This document shows positions 1-9,858 of a stretch of 64,000 nucleotides of DNA, one piece after another. The DNA comes from Haemophilus aegyptius. Lineage in GTDB: Bacteria > Pseudomonadota > Gammaproteobacteria > Enterobacterales > Pasteurellaceae. The stretch's first letter is position 1. Each line of letters begins with the position of its first letter. The stretch lies in NCBI RefSeq assembly GCF_900475885.1, contig NZ_LS483429.1:1302001-1366000 (forward strand), in the 5' to 3' direction. Position numbers and translations under genes: made by a program. The notes below the pieces were generated by a model. The model saw only the letters and a program-made list of their open reading frames with translations, had not been told where the DNA came from and made no database searches.

Positions 1-724
1 TGGCTCTTTTGGCGAACGTCATCAATGGAGTTATGGCATTAACGCTTCACGTAATAATCAAGGCTATCGTAGTTATGACGCAAATCTTGCACATAACAAT
101 AGCATTGGTAGTTACCGTGCTTCTTATTCACGTGATAGCCTCAAAAATCGCTCCACCTCACTGGGCGCAAGCGGTGCTGTTGTGGCGCACAAACATGGTA
201 TTACCTTAAGCCAACCTGTTGGCGAAAGTTTTGCCATTATTCACGCCAAAGATGCCGCAGGGGCAAAAGTGGAATCAGGTGCCAATGTGAGCCTTGATTA
301 TTTCGGCAATGCAGTTATGCCTTACACCAGCCCGTATGAAATCAATTATATCGGTATCAATCCATCTGATGCGGAGGCGAATGTGGAATTTGAAGCCACT
401 GAACGCCAAATCATTCCTCGTGCAAATTCAATTAGCTTAGTGGATTTCCGCACGGGCAAAAACACAATGGTACTATTTAACCTCACTTTGCCAAATGGCG
501 AGCCGGTGCCAATGGCATCCACCGCACAAGATAGCAAAGGGGCATTTGTGGGCGATGTGGTGCAAGGGGGCGTGCTTTTCGCGAATAAACTTACCCAGCC
601 AAAAGGCGAGTTAATCGTCAAATGGGGCGAGCGAGAAAGCGAACAATGCCGTTTCCACTATCAAGTTGATTTAGATAACAAACAATTGCAAAGCCAAGAT
701 ATGCAATGCCAACCACAAAAATAA
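1..724 (+). CDS. hifC: HifC, outer-membrane pilus usher (C-terminal part)
   Basis: An open frame enters from the left edge in frame 2 and ends at 724, giving about 240 residues. The text ([12 protein letters not shown], later [20 protein letters not shown] and [11 protein letters not shown]) is the end of the usher beta-barrel and the periplasmic C-terminal domains of a FimD/PapC-type usher. It would export and assemble HifA/D/E pilins delivered by the chaperone HifB, which lies outside the window. The tail contains a Cys pair near the end (EQCRF ... DMQCQPQK), typical of usher CTDs. It lies 13 bp before hifD and is probably co-transcribed with it. The N-terminus is missing only because of the window edge. 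Confidence 0.93.
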   Translation, partial: GSFGERHQWSYGINASRNNQGYRSYDANLAHNNSIGSYRASYSRDSLKNRSTSLGASGAVVAHKHGITLSQPVGESFAIIHAKDAAGAKVESGANVSLDYFGNAVMPYTSPYEINYIGINPSDAEANVEFEATERQIIPRANSISLVDFRTGKNTMVLFNLTLPNGEPVPMASTAQDSKGAFVGDVVQGGVLFANKLTQPKGELIVKWGERESEQCRFHYQVDLDNKQLQSQDMQCQPQK

Positions 725-737
725 CCAAAGAGGATTT

Positions 738-1358
738 ATGCAAAAAAAAGACCGAAAATTGACCGCACTTTATGCTCGAAAATCCATCGCTTGCGGTGGT
801 CAAACATTGAGTGCCTTTTGTCGTCAAATAGCCTTATTTGCTTGCTTCATTGCACCGCCTTTATATGCTGCTGATGGCACAGTGACCTTTGAAGGGGAAA
901 TTTTAAGCGACGGCACCTGTAAAATCGACACAGGCAGCCAAAATCGCACTGTTACCCTGCCAACAGTGGGCAAAGCCAATTTAAGCCGTGCAGGGCAAAC
1001 CGCTGCGCCCGTGCCTTTTTCTATCATGCTAAAAGACTGCAAGATAGATGATACCACAAAAGTCAAGTTGTTATTTAAAGATGGTGTAGGAGGACAGCAA
1101 CCTTATCTTGCCAATCAGAAGGGCAGCGGCAAAGCCACCAATGTAGGCATTCAAATCGTCAAAGCCGATGGCACAAACACGCCCATTAAAGTGGACGGCA
1201 CCGAAGCCGACAGCAAAAAAGCCGCCGACACAGGCAAAGCACAAAACGGCACGGTTATTCAACCCCGTTTTGACTACTTCGCACATTATTACGCCACAGG
1301 TCCCGCCACCGCAGGCTACGTTGAAGCCGCTGCAACTTTTGAAGTGCAGTATGACTAA
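738..1358 (+). CDS. hifD: HifD, minor pilin
   Basis: A protein of 206 residues with AGAGG seven bases before the ATG. A long, basic N-region (about 30 residues) precedes a hydrophobic signal core, with likely cleavage near PPLYA-ADG. The mature part begins GTVTFEGEI, a standard opening strand of chaperone-usher pilins, and has an SDGTCKI cysteine with a partner at KDCKI. The C-terminus [10 protein letters not shown] has the penultimate tyrosine read by the PapD-like chaperone. HifD is a minor subunit near the pilus tip. An uptake-signal core lies in the codons just after the start. It sits between hifC and hifE, the expected order. Confidence 0.93.
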   Translation: MQKKDRKLTALYARKSIACGGQTLSAFCRQIALFACFIAPPLYAADGTVTFEGEILSDGTCKIDTGSQNRTVTLPTVGKANLSRAGQTAAPVPFSIMLKDCKIDDTTKVKLLFKDGVGGQQPYLANQKGSGKATNVGIQIVKADGTNTPIKVDGTEADSKKAADTGKAQNGTVIQPRFDYFAHYYATGPATAGYVEAAATFEVQYD

Positions 1359-1382
1359 TTTATCATAGGCAATAGAATTAAA

Positions 1383-2681
1383 ATGAAAACTTTAACAACA
1401 TACGCAAAGTATCTCACGCCCATCTCTAAAATTGCATTCTTATTTTTTTTCTTAATGGGGAATATTGCAGAAGCAAATACGAAAAGAGCTAATTTTACTC
1501 CTGATTTAGGAGTGAATAGAACGTACACTTATACTTTTGATGGCTCTTCTAATATGATTGCATCTGCGACCACACCAGAACAAATTCTTTTTTCTAAAGC
1601 AAGAGATAATTCTGTTAATATGCCCTTTTTCAGCAATAACAGACAACAATCGTCTATATTTAATCATTGGATAAATACTACTGTTTCAGGCCATACGGGT
1701 TATAGTTTTCAAGGATTTACTTGTACAAATTGTCCGCTAATGCAACTGCCTTTATACTTTACTTTTGATAGTACAAAATTGGAAGCAACACAAATACCAA
1801 GTGATGATAATCAAGTGATTTATAAAATACGTCAGAATCCAGAAATTGGTGTATCTTTCCAGTTAGGGATAAGCCGTAACGGTGCTGTTGATTGGTTAGA
1901 CAATCAATTACAACGAGACGAATTTTTATTAACCACCTTACCAATTCGTTTCGGAGATACTGCTGATGTATCATTCCAATTAAGAGCGAGATTACACTTA
2001 TTAACATTACCTAGCTCAAGTAAAACTATTCCTATGATGCAACTTCCCCTTGGAAAAATAAAATTAAAAAAATGGGAAGCAAAAAATCAAGGTGTAGGAC
2101 GGGTATCCTATATCGTTCAAGATCGTGGTTCACTAGATGTTCAACTAAATACGCCAATAATTTCATTAATCCAACAACAACGTCAATGTACTCTGGATAG
2201 TAATCCAGTGAATCCAAATCCAGTTAAATTACCAGCGGTAAAAAAACGTGAATTGGATATGCAAAATGAAATGGAAGGTACAACATTTAAGTTAAGAGTA
2301 AATTGTGGCGATACCACTTATAATAAAGCCAACGGCAAATGGTTATTTCCTGTAGTGAAAGTTACTTTTACGGGCGAAGGTGGTACAACGAATAATGGAG
2401 CAAATGAATTACTTCGCACCCAAACAGGCGACGGACAAGCCAAAGGTGTTAGCTTGAAAATCAAACGACAAAATGGCACCGACACCGTAAAATACGGTGC
2501 TGCTTCTGCTCAAATGGGGAATGCTGGACAATTTGAATTACATAAACAACCGACTTCTGCTGGCGGAGATCAAAGTGCTGAAGAAACTTTCAAAGTCTAT
2601 TACGTAAAAGACCTAAAAAGAGGCGATTTAACCGAAGGAAAAGTCAATGCCGCCGCCACTTTCACAATGTCATATCAATAA
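1383..2681 (+). CDS. hifE: HifE, pilus tip adhesin
   Basis: A protein of 432 residues with a signal peptide ending near GNIAEA-NTK. The N-terminal half, about residues 25-260, is the receptor-binding domain and contains a CTNC pair (FTCTNCPLMQL). The C-terminal half, about 270-432, is a pilin domain opening with RQCTLDSNP and ending AAATFTMSYQ, with the chaperone-recognition penultimate Tyr-type ending. HifE sits at the tip of the pilus and mediates haemagglutination and epithelial binding in this family. Composition is more AT-rich at the 5' end than in hifC/hifD, as expected for a variable adhesin. It is the last gene of the cluster. Confidence 0.93.
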   Translation: MKTLTTYAKYLTPISKIAFLFFFLMGNIAEANTKRANFTPDLGVNRTYTYTFDGSSNMIASATTPEQILFSKARDNSVNMPFFSNNRQQSSIFNHWINTTVSGHTGYSFQGFTCTNCPLMQLPLYFTFDSTKLEATQIPSDDNQVIYKIRQNPEIGVSFQLGISRNGAVDWLDNQLQRDEFLLTTLPIRFGDTADVSFQLRARLHLLTLPSSSKTIPMMQLPLGKIKLKKWEAKNQGVGRVSYIVQDRGSLDVQLNTPIISLIQQQRQCTLDSNPVNPNPVKLPAVKKRELDMQNEMEGTTFKLRVNCGDTTYNKANGKWLFPVVKVTFTGEGGTTNNGANELLRTQTGDGQAKGVSLKIKRQNGTDTVKYGAASAQMGNAGQFELHKQPTSAGGDQSAEETFKVYYVKDLKRGDLTEGKVNAAATFTMSYQ

Positions 2682-2684
2682 TAA

Positions 2685-2793
2685 CGTAGGGTGGGCGTAA
2701 GCCCACGCATTACCTATAATCACTTTAATACGTGGGCTTACGCCCACCCTACGGACTTTTTATATATTTTGCGTGGGCTTACGCCCACCTTAC
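2685..2793. repeat. three copies of a GTGGGC-type dyad repeat after hifE
   Basis: A unit of about 22 bp (CGTAGGGTGGGCGTAAGCCC and onward) occurs at 2685-2708 and, inverted, at 2731-2752 and 2771-2793. Each unit is itself a hairpin (GTGGGC-GTAA-GCCCAC), and the first and second copies can also pair with each other. They begin four bases after the hifE stop, so they may act as terminators. From memory, intergenic dyad repeats of this kind flank the hif cluster in H. influenzae and have been linked to its gain and loss between purE and pepN. Confidence 0.8.
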
Positions 2794-2840
2794 AACTAAT
2801 TAAAAACGTGGTGTAGAATAGCATAGATTACATATATCGA

Positions 2841-2852
2841 GCAAACGTTTGC
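2841..2852. promoter_or_regulatory. PurR-type operator upstream of pepN
   Basis: GCAAACGTTTGC is a perfect 12-bp palindrome matching the core of the PurR/LacI-family operator (ACGCAAACGTTTGCGT). It lies 87 bp before pepN. In strains without hif, purE is the neighbour on the other side, so this may be the purEK operator left on the pepN side of the insertion. That is inference. Confidence 0.6.
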
Positions 2853-2938
2853 TAAATGGGTTTTATAGGAAAATACCATTGCAACTTTAAGGATAAAATT
2901 TTATCCTAGGCATAACTTTTATAAGAATAGGTCAAATT

Positions 2939-5548
2939 ATGTTAGCCAAAGCAAAATATAGAAAAGATTACAAACAACCTGATTTTACGGTCACAGACAT
3001 TTATTTAGATTTTCAACTTGATCCTAAACATACTGTGGTAACCGCAACCTCAAAATTTCAACGCTTAAATGATGAAGCGACTTCTTTACATTTAGATGGG
3101 CATAGCTTCCAGTTTTCCTCTATTAAATTTAATGGTGAGCCATTTTCTGCTTATCAACAAGATGGCGAGAGTTTAACGCTCGATTTGAAAGGCAAAAGTG
3201 CGGAAGAATTTGAGCTTGAAATTGTGACCTTCCTTGTACCAGCTGAAAATACGTCATTACAAGGGCTATATCAGTCTGGCGAAGGTATTTGTACGCAATG
3301 TGAGGCGGAAGGTTTCCGTCAAATCACTTATATGCTTGATCGTCCAGATGTATTGGCGCGTTACACAACCAAAATTACGGCAGATAAAATTAAATATCCA
3401 TTCTTACTTTCTAATGGCAATCGCATTGCAAGTGGCGAATTAGAAGATGGTCGCCATTGGGTGGAATGGAATGATCCATTCCCAAAACCAAGCTATTTAT
3501 TTGCTTTAGTGGCGGGGGATTTTGATTTATTACAAGATAAATTTATTACTAAAAGTGGCCGTGAAGTTGCGTTAGAGCTTTATGTGGATCGCGGTAATCT
3601 TAACCGTGCAACTTGGGCAATGGAAAGTTTGAAAAAAGCGATGAAATGGGATGAAGATCGCTTTAATTTAGAATATGACCTCAATATTTATATGATCGTT
3701 GCTGTCGATTTTTTCAATATGGGCGCAATGGAAAACAAAGGATTAAATATCTTTAACTCTAAATTTGTGTTGGCAAATCCACAAACGGCAACCGATGAAG
3801 ATTATCTTGCCATTGAAAGTGTGATTGCACACGAATATTTCCATAACTGGACAGGCAACCGTGTTACCTGCCGTGATTGGTTTCAACTAAGTTTGAAAGA
3901 AGGTTTAACGGTTTTTCGTGATCAAGAGTTTTCTTCAGATACAGGTTCTCGTGCAGTAAATCGCATTAATAATGTGAAATTTTTACGCACCGTGCAATTT
4001 GCCGAAGATGCAAGCCCAATGTCGCACCCAATTCGCCCTGAAAAAGTGATTGAAATGAATAACTTTTACACAGTGACAGTATATGAAAAAGGGGCGGAAG
4101 TCATTCGTATGTTGCACACTTTATTAGGGGAGCAAGGCTTTCAAAAAGGCATGCAACTTTATATTGCTGAAAACGATGGCAAAGCGGCAACCTGTGAAGA
4201 CTTTGTTTCTGCGATGGAACGTGCAAATAACCTCGATTTAAACCAATTCCGCCGTTGGTATAGCCAATCGGGTACACCAGAATTATTGATTAGTGATGCT
4301 TATGACGAAAAAACGCATACTTATCGTTTAACGGTTTCACAATCCACACCGCCAACCGCAGATCAAATGGAAAAAGTGAATTTACATATTCCATTAAAAG
4401 TGTCGCTTTATGATGTGAATGGCACGAAACAAATGCTACAACATAATGGCGAATTGTTGAGTGATGTATTAAATGTCACTGAAAAAGACCAAGTCTTTGA
4501 GTTTCATGGCATTTATGGTCGCCCAATTCCCGCATTGCTATGTGATTTTTCTGCACCAGTAAAACTGGATTATGATTATAAAACGGAGCAGTTATTAGGC
4601 TTGCTGAAATTTGCAGATAATCAGTTTATCCGTTGGGATGCGGCTCAAATGTTATTTGCGCAAGAATTGCGTCGTAATGTTGTGCGTTTCCAACAAGGCG
4701 AGTCACTAGAAATTTCGCCTGAAATTTTGACCGCACTTTCTTATGTTCTGAACCATTATGAGAAAGATATTGAATTGGCAACCTTAATTCTCACACTGCC
4801 GAAAGAAATGGAGTTTGCAGAAAGTTTTAAAACAATTGATCCTGAGGGCATTTCAGCCGCAAGAGCATTTATGCAAGCTCAAATTGCAGAATCTTTAAAA
4901 GATGATTTCTTGCGTGTTTATACCCATATTCGTCTTAATGATTATCAAGTTACGCAACAAGACATCGCCTTACGTGTAATGCGTAATCTTTGTTTAACTT
5001 ATTTGGCTTACACCAATTTGGGCAATAACCTAGTGCAAAAACACTACAATAATGCGAATAATATGACAGATACATTGGCGGCATTAAGTGTTGCAACTAA
5101 AGCTGCATTACTTTGCAGAGATGTGTTATTAGCTGATTTTGAACAAAAATGGCAACACGATGGATTAGTCATGGATAAATGGTTTGCATTACAAGCCACT
5201 CGCCCAGATGATAATGTGTTGGAAATTATTCAGTTATTAATGGATCACCCAAGTTTTAACTTTAATAATCCAAACCGTTTACGTGCATTAGTAGGTAGCT
5301 TTGCAAATCACAATTTAAAAGCATTTCACAACGTAAGCGGTTCTGGCTATCGTTTCTTAACGGATGTGTTAATCCGTTTAAATGAAAGTAATCCGCAAGT
5401 GGCTGCGCGTTTAATCGAGCCATTAATTCGTTTTTCTCGCTTTGATGCCCAACGCCAAACGCTGATGAAACGTGCTTTAGAACGCCTAAGCGTTGTAGAA
5501 AATCTGTCAAAAGATTTATTTGAAAAAATTGAGAAAGCGTTGCAGTAA
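2939..5548 (+). CDS. pepN: PepN, aminopeptidase N
   Basis: A protein of 869 residues, the length of the E. coli enzyme (870). It is a cytosolic M1-family zinc aminopeptidase that trims N-terminal residues from peptides. The substrate-amine motif GAMEN is at residues 262-266. The zinc site HEYFH is at 298-302, with the third ligand Glu321 in KEGLT. The DUF3458-type C-terminal half is intact. No classical signal peptide is present. No other gene shares its transcript; it is preceded by the hif-side dyad repeats and the PurR-like palindrome and followed by a hairpin. Confidence 0.97.
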   Translation: MLAKAKYRKDYKQPDFTVTDIYLDFQLDPKHTVVTATSKFQRLNDEATSLHLDGHSFQFSSIKFNGEPFSAYQQDGESLTLDLKGKSAEEFELEIVTFLVPAENTSLQGLYQSGEGICTQCEAEGFRQITYMLDRPDVLARYTTKITADKIKYPFLLSNGNRIASGELEDGRHWVEWNDPFPKPSYLFALVAGDFDLLQDKFITKSGREVALELYVDRGNLNRATWAMESLKKAMKWDEDRFNLEYDLNIYMIVAVDFFNMGAMENKGLNIFNSKFVLANPQTATDEDYLAIESVIAHEYFHNWTGNRVTCRDWFQLSLKEGLTVFRDQEFSSDTGSRAVNRINNVKFLRTVQFAEDASPMSHPIRPEKVIEMNNFYTVTVYEKGAEVIRMLHTLLGEQGFQKGMQLYIAENDGKAATCEDFVSAMERANNLDLNQFRRWYSQSGTPELLISDAYDEKTHTYRLTVSQSTPPTADQMEKVNLHIPLKVSLYDVNGTKQMLQHNGELLSDVLNVTEKDQVFEFHGIYGRPIPALLCDFSAPVKLDYDYKTEQLLGLLKFADNQFIRWDAAQMLFAQELRRNVVRFQQGESLEISPEILTALSYVLNHYEKDIELATLILTLPKEMEFAESFKTIDPEGISAARAFMQAQIAESLKDDFLRVYTHIRLNDYQVTQQDIALRVMRNLCLTYLAYTNLGNNLVQKHYNNANNMTDTLAALSVATKAALLCRDVLLADFEQKWQHDGLVMDKWFALQATRPDDNVLEIIQLLMDHPSFNFNNPNRLRALVGSFANHNLKAFHNVSGSGYRFLTDVLIRLNESNPQVAARLIEPLIRFSRFDAQRQTLMKRALERLSVVENLSKDLFEKIEKALQ

Positions 5549-5561
5549 TACTTGATGATGT

Positions 5562-5586
5562 GAGAATAGGCTTTATGCCTATTCTC
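5562..5586. terminator. hairpin between convergent pepN and ribE
   Basis: GAGAATAGGC and GCCTATTCTC form a 10-bp stem around TTTAT. There is no long T-run on either side, so termination strength is uncertain. It sits between two converging genes. Confidence 0.55.
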
Positions 5587-5615
5587 TATTCAATTACCGA
5601 ATATTTTTAAATGAA

Positions 5616-6230
5616 CTAAAAATTTTTTGACTGCAAATAATTTTCTACCGTATCTACAATGGCTTGCGTTTGAGGATCGATTTCAATATTCACAATATCG
5701 CCCACTTTACGTTGCCCCATTAAAGTTCTTTGCAAGGTTTCAGGAATTAAATTCACACAGAATTGTGTGTCTCTTACTTCGCCAATAGTGAGGCTAATGC
5801 CATCTACCGCAACAAATCCTTTCGTTAAAATATATTTCATTACATCTGTGCTTGGCAGCTCGAACCAAATTTGTCGGTTATTTTCACTAGCGATAATATC
5901 TGAAATTTTTGCGGTGCAATAAATATGACCAGATAATAAATGTCCGCCAATTTCCGTTCCCATTTGCATAGCACGTTCGATATTCACATAATCGCCCACT
6001 TTTACTGTGCCGAGATTTGTAATTCTTAAGGTTTCTTGCATCAGATCAAAGCTAACCAGATCGCCGTTAATTTCAGTTACAGTTAAACATACGCCGTTAT
6101 TTGCTACTGATGCGCCAATTTCCAGATCTTTACGCATTTCAGGTGGTAATTTTACTACTTGTGTTCTAAAATTAGCCTTTTCTTTAATGGAGTGGATAGG
6201 GACGGTGCCTTGGACAATTCCAGTAAACAT
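5616..6230 (-). CDS. ribE: RibE, riboflavin synthase alpha subunit
   Basis: A protein of 204 residues starting [10 protein letters not shown], the signature start of riboflavin synthase. The enzyme dismutates two 6,7-dimethyl-8-ribityllumazine molecules to riboflavin. The two tandem barrel repeats are visible: residues 1-95 with NGVCLTV, and 96-195 with VDGISLTI. The gene is divergent from hmrM with only 43 bp between starts, leaving no room for an FMN riboswitch. Confidence 0.97.
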   Translation of the reverse strand: MFTGIVQGTVPIHSIKEKANFRTQVVKLPPEMRKDLEIGASVANNGVCLTVTEINGDLVSFDLMQETLRITNLGTVKVGDYVNIERAMQMGTEIGGHLLSGHIYCTAKISDIIASENNRQIWFELPSTDVMKYILTKGFVAVDGISLTIGEVRDTQFCVNLIPETLQRTLMGQRKVGDIVNIEIDPQTQAIVDTVENYLQSKNF

Positions 6231-6273
6231 AATTTTTTCCTTTTCTAAAAATTTTTAGCAGTATATCAAATTT

Positions 6274-7668
6274 ATGAATTTTCGTCTTTTATCTCAATAC
6301 CACGCTGATATTAAAAAGTTGATTAAAATTTCCTTGCCTATTTTATTAGCGCAAATTGCACAAAACTCAATGGGATTAGCGGATACCATTATGGCGGGGC
6401 GAGTGAGTTCCACTGATATGGCAGCCATTTCTATTGGTGCTTCAATTTGGATGCCATTGATGTTTTTTGGGCAAGGTTTATTGTTGGCATTGCCGCCTAC
6501 AATTTCTTATTTGAATGGTTCAGGCCAACACCATCGCATTGCACATCAAGTTCGCCAAGGCATTTGGCTTGTGTTAGGCGTGAGTATTCCTTTAGGTTTA
6601 CTGATTTATTTCTGTGAAATTCCGCTGCAATATATGCAAATGGAAAGCAAAATGTCAGATTTAGCACGCGATTATTTACATGCCATGTTGTGGGGATTGC
6701 CAGCTTATTTGATGCTGATTAATTTTCGTTGTTTAAATGATGGGATTGAGAAAACCAAGCCTGCGATGGTCATTACCTTTTTAGGTTTATTGATTAATAT
6801 TCCGCTTAATTACATTTTTATTTATGGAAAATTTGGTATGCCTGCTTTTGGTGCGGTGGGCTGTGGTATTGCGACAGCTATTGTGAACTGGGCAATGTGC
6901 TTAATGATGATTTTCTATTCCTACACGAATACTCAAGAACGTTCACTAAAAGTATTTAGTCAATTAATTGAAATGCCAAATCCGAAAACACTTAAAAAAT
7001 TACTGCGTTTAGGATTACCCATTGCCATTGCAATTTGTTGCGAAGTGGCGTTATATGCACTTACGTCCTTAATGCTTTCTCCGCTGGGTGCAACTATTGT
7101 CGCAAGCCATCAAATCACATTGAATACCAGTTCTTTTATTTTTATGTTCCCTATGTCGATTGGTATGGCAACGACGATTTTAGTTGGACAAGCATTGGGT
7201 GCAGGTTCTCCACAAAATGCGAAGAAAATTGGCTATGCCGCATTATTATTAGGGCTAACTGTGACAATTATTACTGCATTAATTACGATTTTTTTCCGTT
7301 ATGAAATTGCCTCTATTTTCGTAACAGATGAAATTGTCATTGCAATGGCGGCAAATTTATTATTATTTGCCGCACTTTATCAATTTTCAGATACCATTCA
7401 AATGGTGGTTGGTGGCATTTTACGTGGTTATAAAGATACCAAAATGATTTTATATATTACTCTTTTCTCTTATTGGGTAATTGGTGTGCCACTTGGTTAT
7501 ACGCTCGGTCGTACAGATTGGCTTGTGCCACACATTGATGCGAAAGGTTTCTGGATTGCCTTTGTGGTCTCGCTCACTTTTGCGGCGATCTTACTTTCTT
7601 TGAGAATGAAAAAAATGCAAGCTATGAACGACAACGCTATTTTACAACGTTTAGAAAAACTTAAATAA
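6274..7668 (+). CDS. hmrM: HmrM/NorM, MATE-family multidrug efflux pump
   Basis: A protein of 464 residues, almost wholly hydrophobic with about 12 predicted membrane helices. The MATE features are present: an N-terminal [26 protein letters not shown] segment with the conserved Asp in helix 1, and the second-half repeat beginning [18 protein letters not shown]. Family members exchange Na+ or H+ for cationic drugs across the inner membrane, and the H. influenzae protein is known as HmrM. It ends nine bases before sfsA and is probably co-transcribed with it. Confidence 0.94.
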   Translation: MNFRLLSQYHADIKKLIKISLPILLAQIAQNSMGLADTIMAGRVSSTDMAAISIGASIWMPLMFFGQGLLLALPPTISYLNGSGQHHRIAHQVRQGIWLVLGVSIPLGLLIYFCEIPLQYMQMESKMSDLARDYLHAMLWGLPAYLMLINFRCLNDGIEKTKPAMVITFLGLLINIPLNYIFIYGKFGMPAFGAVGCGIATAIVNWAMCLMMIFYSYTNTQERSLKVFSQLIEMPNPKTLKKLLRLGLPIAIAICCEVALYALTSLMLSPLGATIVASHQITLNTSSFIFMFPMSIGMATTILVGQALGAGSPQNAKKIGYAALLLGLTVTIITALITIFFRYEIASIFVTDEIVIAMAANLLLFAALYQFSDTIQMVVGGILRGYKDTKMILYITLFSYWVIGVPLGYTLGRTDWLVPHIDAKGFWIAFVVSLTFAAILLSLRMKKMQAMNDNAILQRLEKLK

Positions 7669-7676
7669 GGAACTTT

Positions 7677-8393
7677 ATGCAACTTCCAGCTTTACAATCG
7701 GCAAAATTAATTCGTCGTTACAAACGCTTTCTTGCGGATATTGAATTGCCAACTGGTGATGTTATGACAATTCATTGTGCCAATACAGGTGCGATGACTG
7801 GGTGCGGAGAGAAAGGCGACACAATTTGGTATTCACATTCCGATAGTCAAACTCGTAAATATCCCCATTCTTGGGAGCTTACTCAACTCGCAAATGGACA
7901 ACTTTGCTGTATCAATACCCATCGTTCTAATCAGCTTGTCTTTGAAGCATTGCAAAATAAGCAAATCAAAGAATTGGCAATGTATGATGAAATTTACCCT
8001 GAAGTGAAATACGGCGAAGAAAATAGCCGAATTGATTTCTTACTAAAAGGCGAAGGCTTGCTTGATTGTTATGTAGAAGTGAAATCAATCACGCTTGTAA
8101 AAGGCAATTTAGGTATGTTTCCCGATGCGGTTACTACGCGTGGACAAAAACACGTTCGAGAATTATTGGCAATGAAAAAACAAGGTCATCGAGCAGTAGT
8201 GCTATTTGCTGGGTTACATAATGGGTTTGATCGTTTCAAAATTGCGGAATATATCGATCCTGAATATGATCGCTTATTAAAAGAAGCAATGGAACAAGGT
8301 GTTGAAGCCTATGCTTATGCGGGTAAATTTGAAATTTCTAATGAAATTCCTACCGCACTTTCCTTAACAGAATCGGTGCCTTATATAAAATAA
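7677..8393 (+). CDS. sfsA: SfsA, sugar-fermentation stimulation protein
   Basis: A protein of 238 residues, the usual SfsA length, with AAGGAAC before the ATG. Motifs include [12 protein letters not shown] at the start (OB-like N-domain) and a PD-(D/E)XK nuclease-like core with SRIDFLL, CYVEVKS and [12 protein letters not shown]. Its molecular function is not settled; in E. coli overexpression stimulates maltose use, and nucleic-acid binding has been suggested. It is the second gene after hmrM. Confidence 0.94.
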   Translation: MQLPALQSAKLIRRYKRFLADIELPTGDVMTIHCANTGAMTGCGEKGDTIWYSHSDSQTRKYPHSWELTQLANGQLCCINTHRSNQLVFEALQNKQIKELAMYDEIYPEVKYGEENSRIDFLLKGEGLLDCYVEVKSITLVKGNLGMFPDAVTTRGQKHVRELLAMKKQGHRAVVLFAGLHNGFDRFKIAEYIDPEYDRLLKEAMEQGVEAYAYAGKFEISNEIPTALSLTESVPYIK

Positions 8394-8422
8394 TATTTTT
8401 GAGAATTATTTTTATTTATCTA

Positions 8423-8451
8423 TTGACAAAGTTATTGATAACAATTATCAT
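8423..8451 (+). promoter_or_regulatory. sigma-70 promoter with overlapping Fur box
   Basis: The -35 TTGACA (8423-8428, perfect) and -10 TATCAT (8446-8451) are separated by exactly 17 bp. TGATAACAATTATCA at 8436-8450 is a 7-1-7 Fur-box palindrome with six of seven half-site positions symmetric, and it covers the spacer and -10. Iron-loaded Fur would block this promoter. Confidence 0.8.
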
Positions 8452-8457
8452 CTAATC

Positions 8458-8527
8458 ATTCCAACAACAATATTAGATAATCACTCCAACATTCCCGCCT
8501 ATTTCCCCACAAATAGGCGTTTTTTTT
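8458..8527 (+). ncRNA. hrrF: Fur-regulated small RNA, probably HrrF
   Basis: A Fur-box promoter predicts a start near 8458. The transcript has no reading frame of note and ends at a strong intrinsic terminator: stem CGCCTATTT/AAATAGGCG (8496-8504 with 8511-8519) followed by eight T. The product of about 70 nt would be made only under iron limitation, like RyhB. An iron- and Fur-responsive sRNA named HrrF has been described in nontypeable H. influenzae. I assign the name from this architecture, not from a sequence match, so the symbol is tentative. The region CTCCAACATTCCC before the stem is the likely pairing segment. Confidence 0.7.
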
Positions 8528-8588
8528 ATTCACAAATCGCTAAGAATCCCTATAATAAAACCTTTTAAAACATAATTAGGAAATAATA

Positions 8589-9776
8589 ATGACTGACATT
8601 AATACCGTTCTCGCGGAACTAAAGCGCGGTACTGATGAAATCCTTTCAGAAACGGATTTAATCGAAAAACTGAAAGAAAATCGCCCATTAAAAGTCAAAT
8701 TAGGCGCAGATCCAACCGCACCAGATATTCATTTAGGGCATACCGTTGTATTAAACAAATTACGTCAATTTCAACAACTCGGTCATGAAGTCTATTTCTT
8801 AATTGGCGATTTTACTGGAATGGTGGGCGATCCATCAGGTAAAAACGCAACGCGCCCTCCACTCAGCCGTGAAGATGTATTGCGTAACGCTGAAACCTAT
8901 AAAGAGCAAATTTATAAAATTCTTGATCCACAAAAAACTAAAATCGTCTTCAACTCTGAATGGTTAAGCAAACTTGGTACAGAAGGGATGATTCGTCTTG
9001 CAAGCAACTACACGGTTGCGCGTATGCTTGAACGCGATGACTTCAAAAAACGCTTTGGTAATAATCAACCTATTGCAATTCACGAATTCATTTATCCATT
9101 ACTGCAAGGCTACGATTCTGTTGCATTAGATGCAGATGTAGAACTAGGCGGTACAGACCAAAAATTCAACTTACTTGTTGGTCGTGAATTACAAAAATCA
9201 GCAGGCAAAAAACCACAGGTTGCGATTACACTCCCATTGCTCGTTGGCTTAGACGGCGAGAAAAAAATGTCCAAATCACTTGGTAACTATATTGGCGTAA
9301 CGGAAGCACCAAGCGATATGTTCGGTAAAGTGATGTCAATTTCTGATGAACTCATGTGGGATTGGTATAACCTTCTTTCATTTCGTCCATTAAGCGAAAT
9401 TGCACAATTAAAATCGGAAGTAGAAAACGGCAAAAATCCACGTGATGTAAAAATCTTATTAGCAAAAGAATTAATTGCACGTTTCCACAATGAAGAGGCA
9501 GCAAACGCTGCAGAACAAGAATTTATTAACCGTTTCCAAAAAGGCGCAATGCCTGATGAAATGCCTGAATTTACGTTTTCTGGCGAAATTGGTTTAGCCA
9601 CCTTATTAAAAGAAGCAGCTCTTGTTCCTTCCACTTCTGAAGCGATTCGCTCTGCTCAACAAGGCGGTGTAAAAATCAATGGTGAAAAAGTCGATAACGT
9701 AAAAGATAATGCACCAAAAGGCACAAATGTTTACCAAGTGGGTAAACGAAAATTTGCGCGTGTAACGATTGAATAA
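8589..9776 (+). CDS. tyrS: TyrS, tyrosyl-tRNA synthetase
   Basis: A protein of 395 residues, a class I aminoacyl-tRNA synthetase of the shorter TyrZ-like branch. The HIGH-equivalent HLGH is at residues 48-51 and KMSKS at 226-230. The S4 RNA-binding domain occupies roughly 335-395 ([10 protein letters not shown]). It charges tRNA-Tyr in the cytosol. A perfect -10 TATAAT lies at 8551-8556, 32 bp before the start, just after the sRNA terminator. Confidence 0.97.
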   Translation: MTDINTVLAELKRGTDEILSETDLIEKLKENRPLKVKLGADPTAPDIHLGHTVVLNKLRQFQQLGHEVYFLIGDFTGMVGDPSGKNATRPPLSREDVLRNAETYKEQIYKILDPQKTKIVFNSEWLSKLGTEGMIRLASNYTVARMLERDDFKKRFGNNQPIAIHEFIYPLLQGYDSVALDADVELGGTDQKFNLLVGRELQKSAGKKPQVAITLPLLVGLDGEKKMSKSLGNYIGVTEAPSDMFGKVMSISDELMWDWYNLLSFRPLSEIAQLKSEVENGKNPRDVKILLAKELIARFHNEEAANAAEQEFINRFQKGAMPDEMPEFTFSGEIGLATLLKEAALVPSTSEAIRSAQQGGVKINGEKVDNVKDNAPKGTNVYQVGKRKFARVTIE

Positions 9777-9803
9777 AGTAGATACAGTTAAATAAAGTAA
9801 ATA

Positions 9804-9845
9804 AAAAAATACCGCACTTTGGCAATAAAAGTGCGGTATTTTTTA
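9804..9845. terminator. USS-pair terminator between tyrS and prs
   Basis: AAAAATACCGCACTTT and its inverse flank the seven-base loop GGCAATA, giving a long stem with T-runs on both strands. It is built from two inverted uptake signals and can terminate both converging genes. Confidence 0.85.
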
Positions 9846-9858
9846 TTGAAATTTTAAT

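Noticed and set aside
6231..6273. FMN riboswitch upstream of ribE
   Set aside because: The intergenic space to hmrM is only 43 bp and no RFN-like motif is present.
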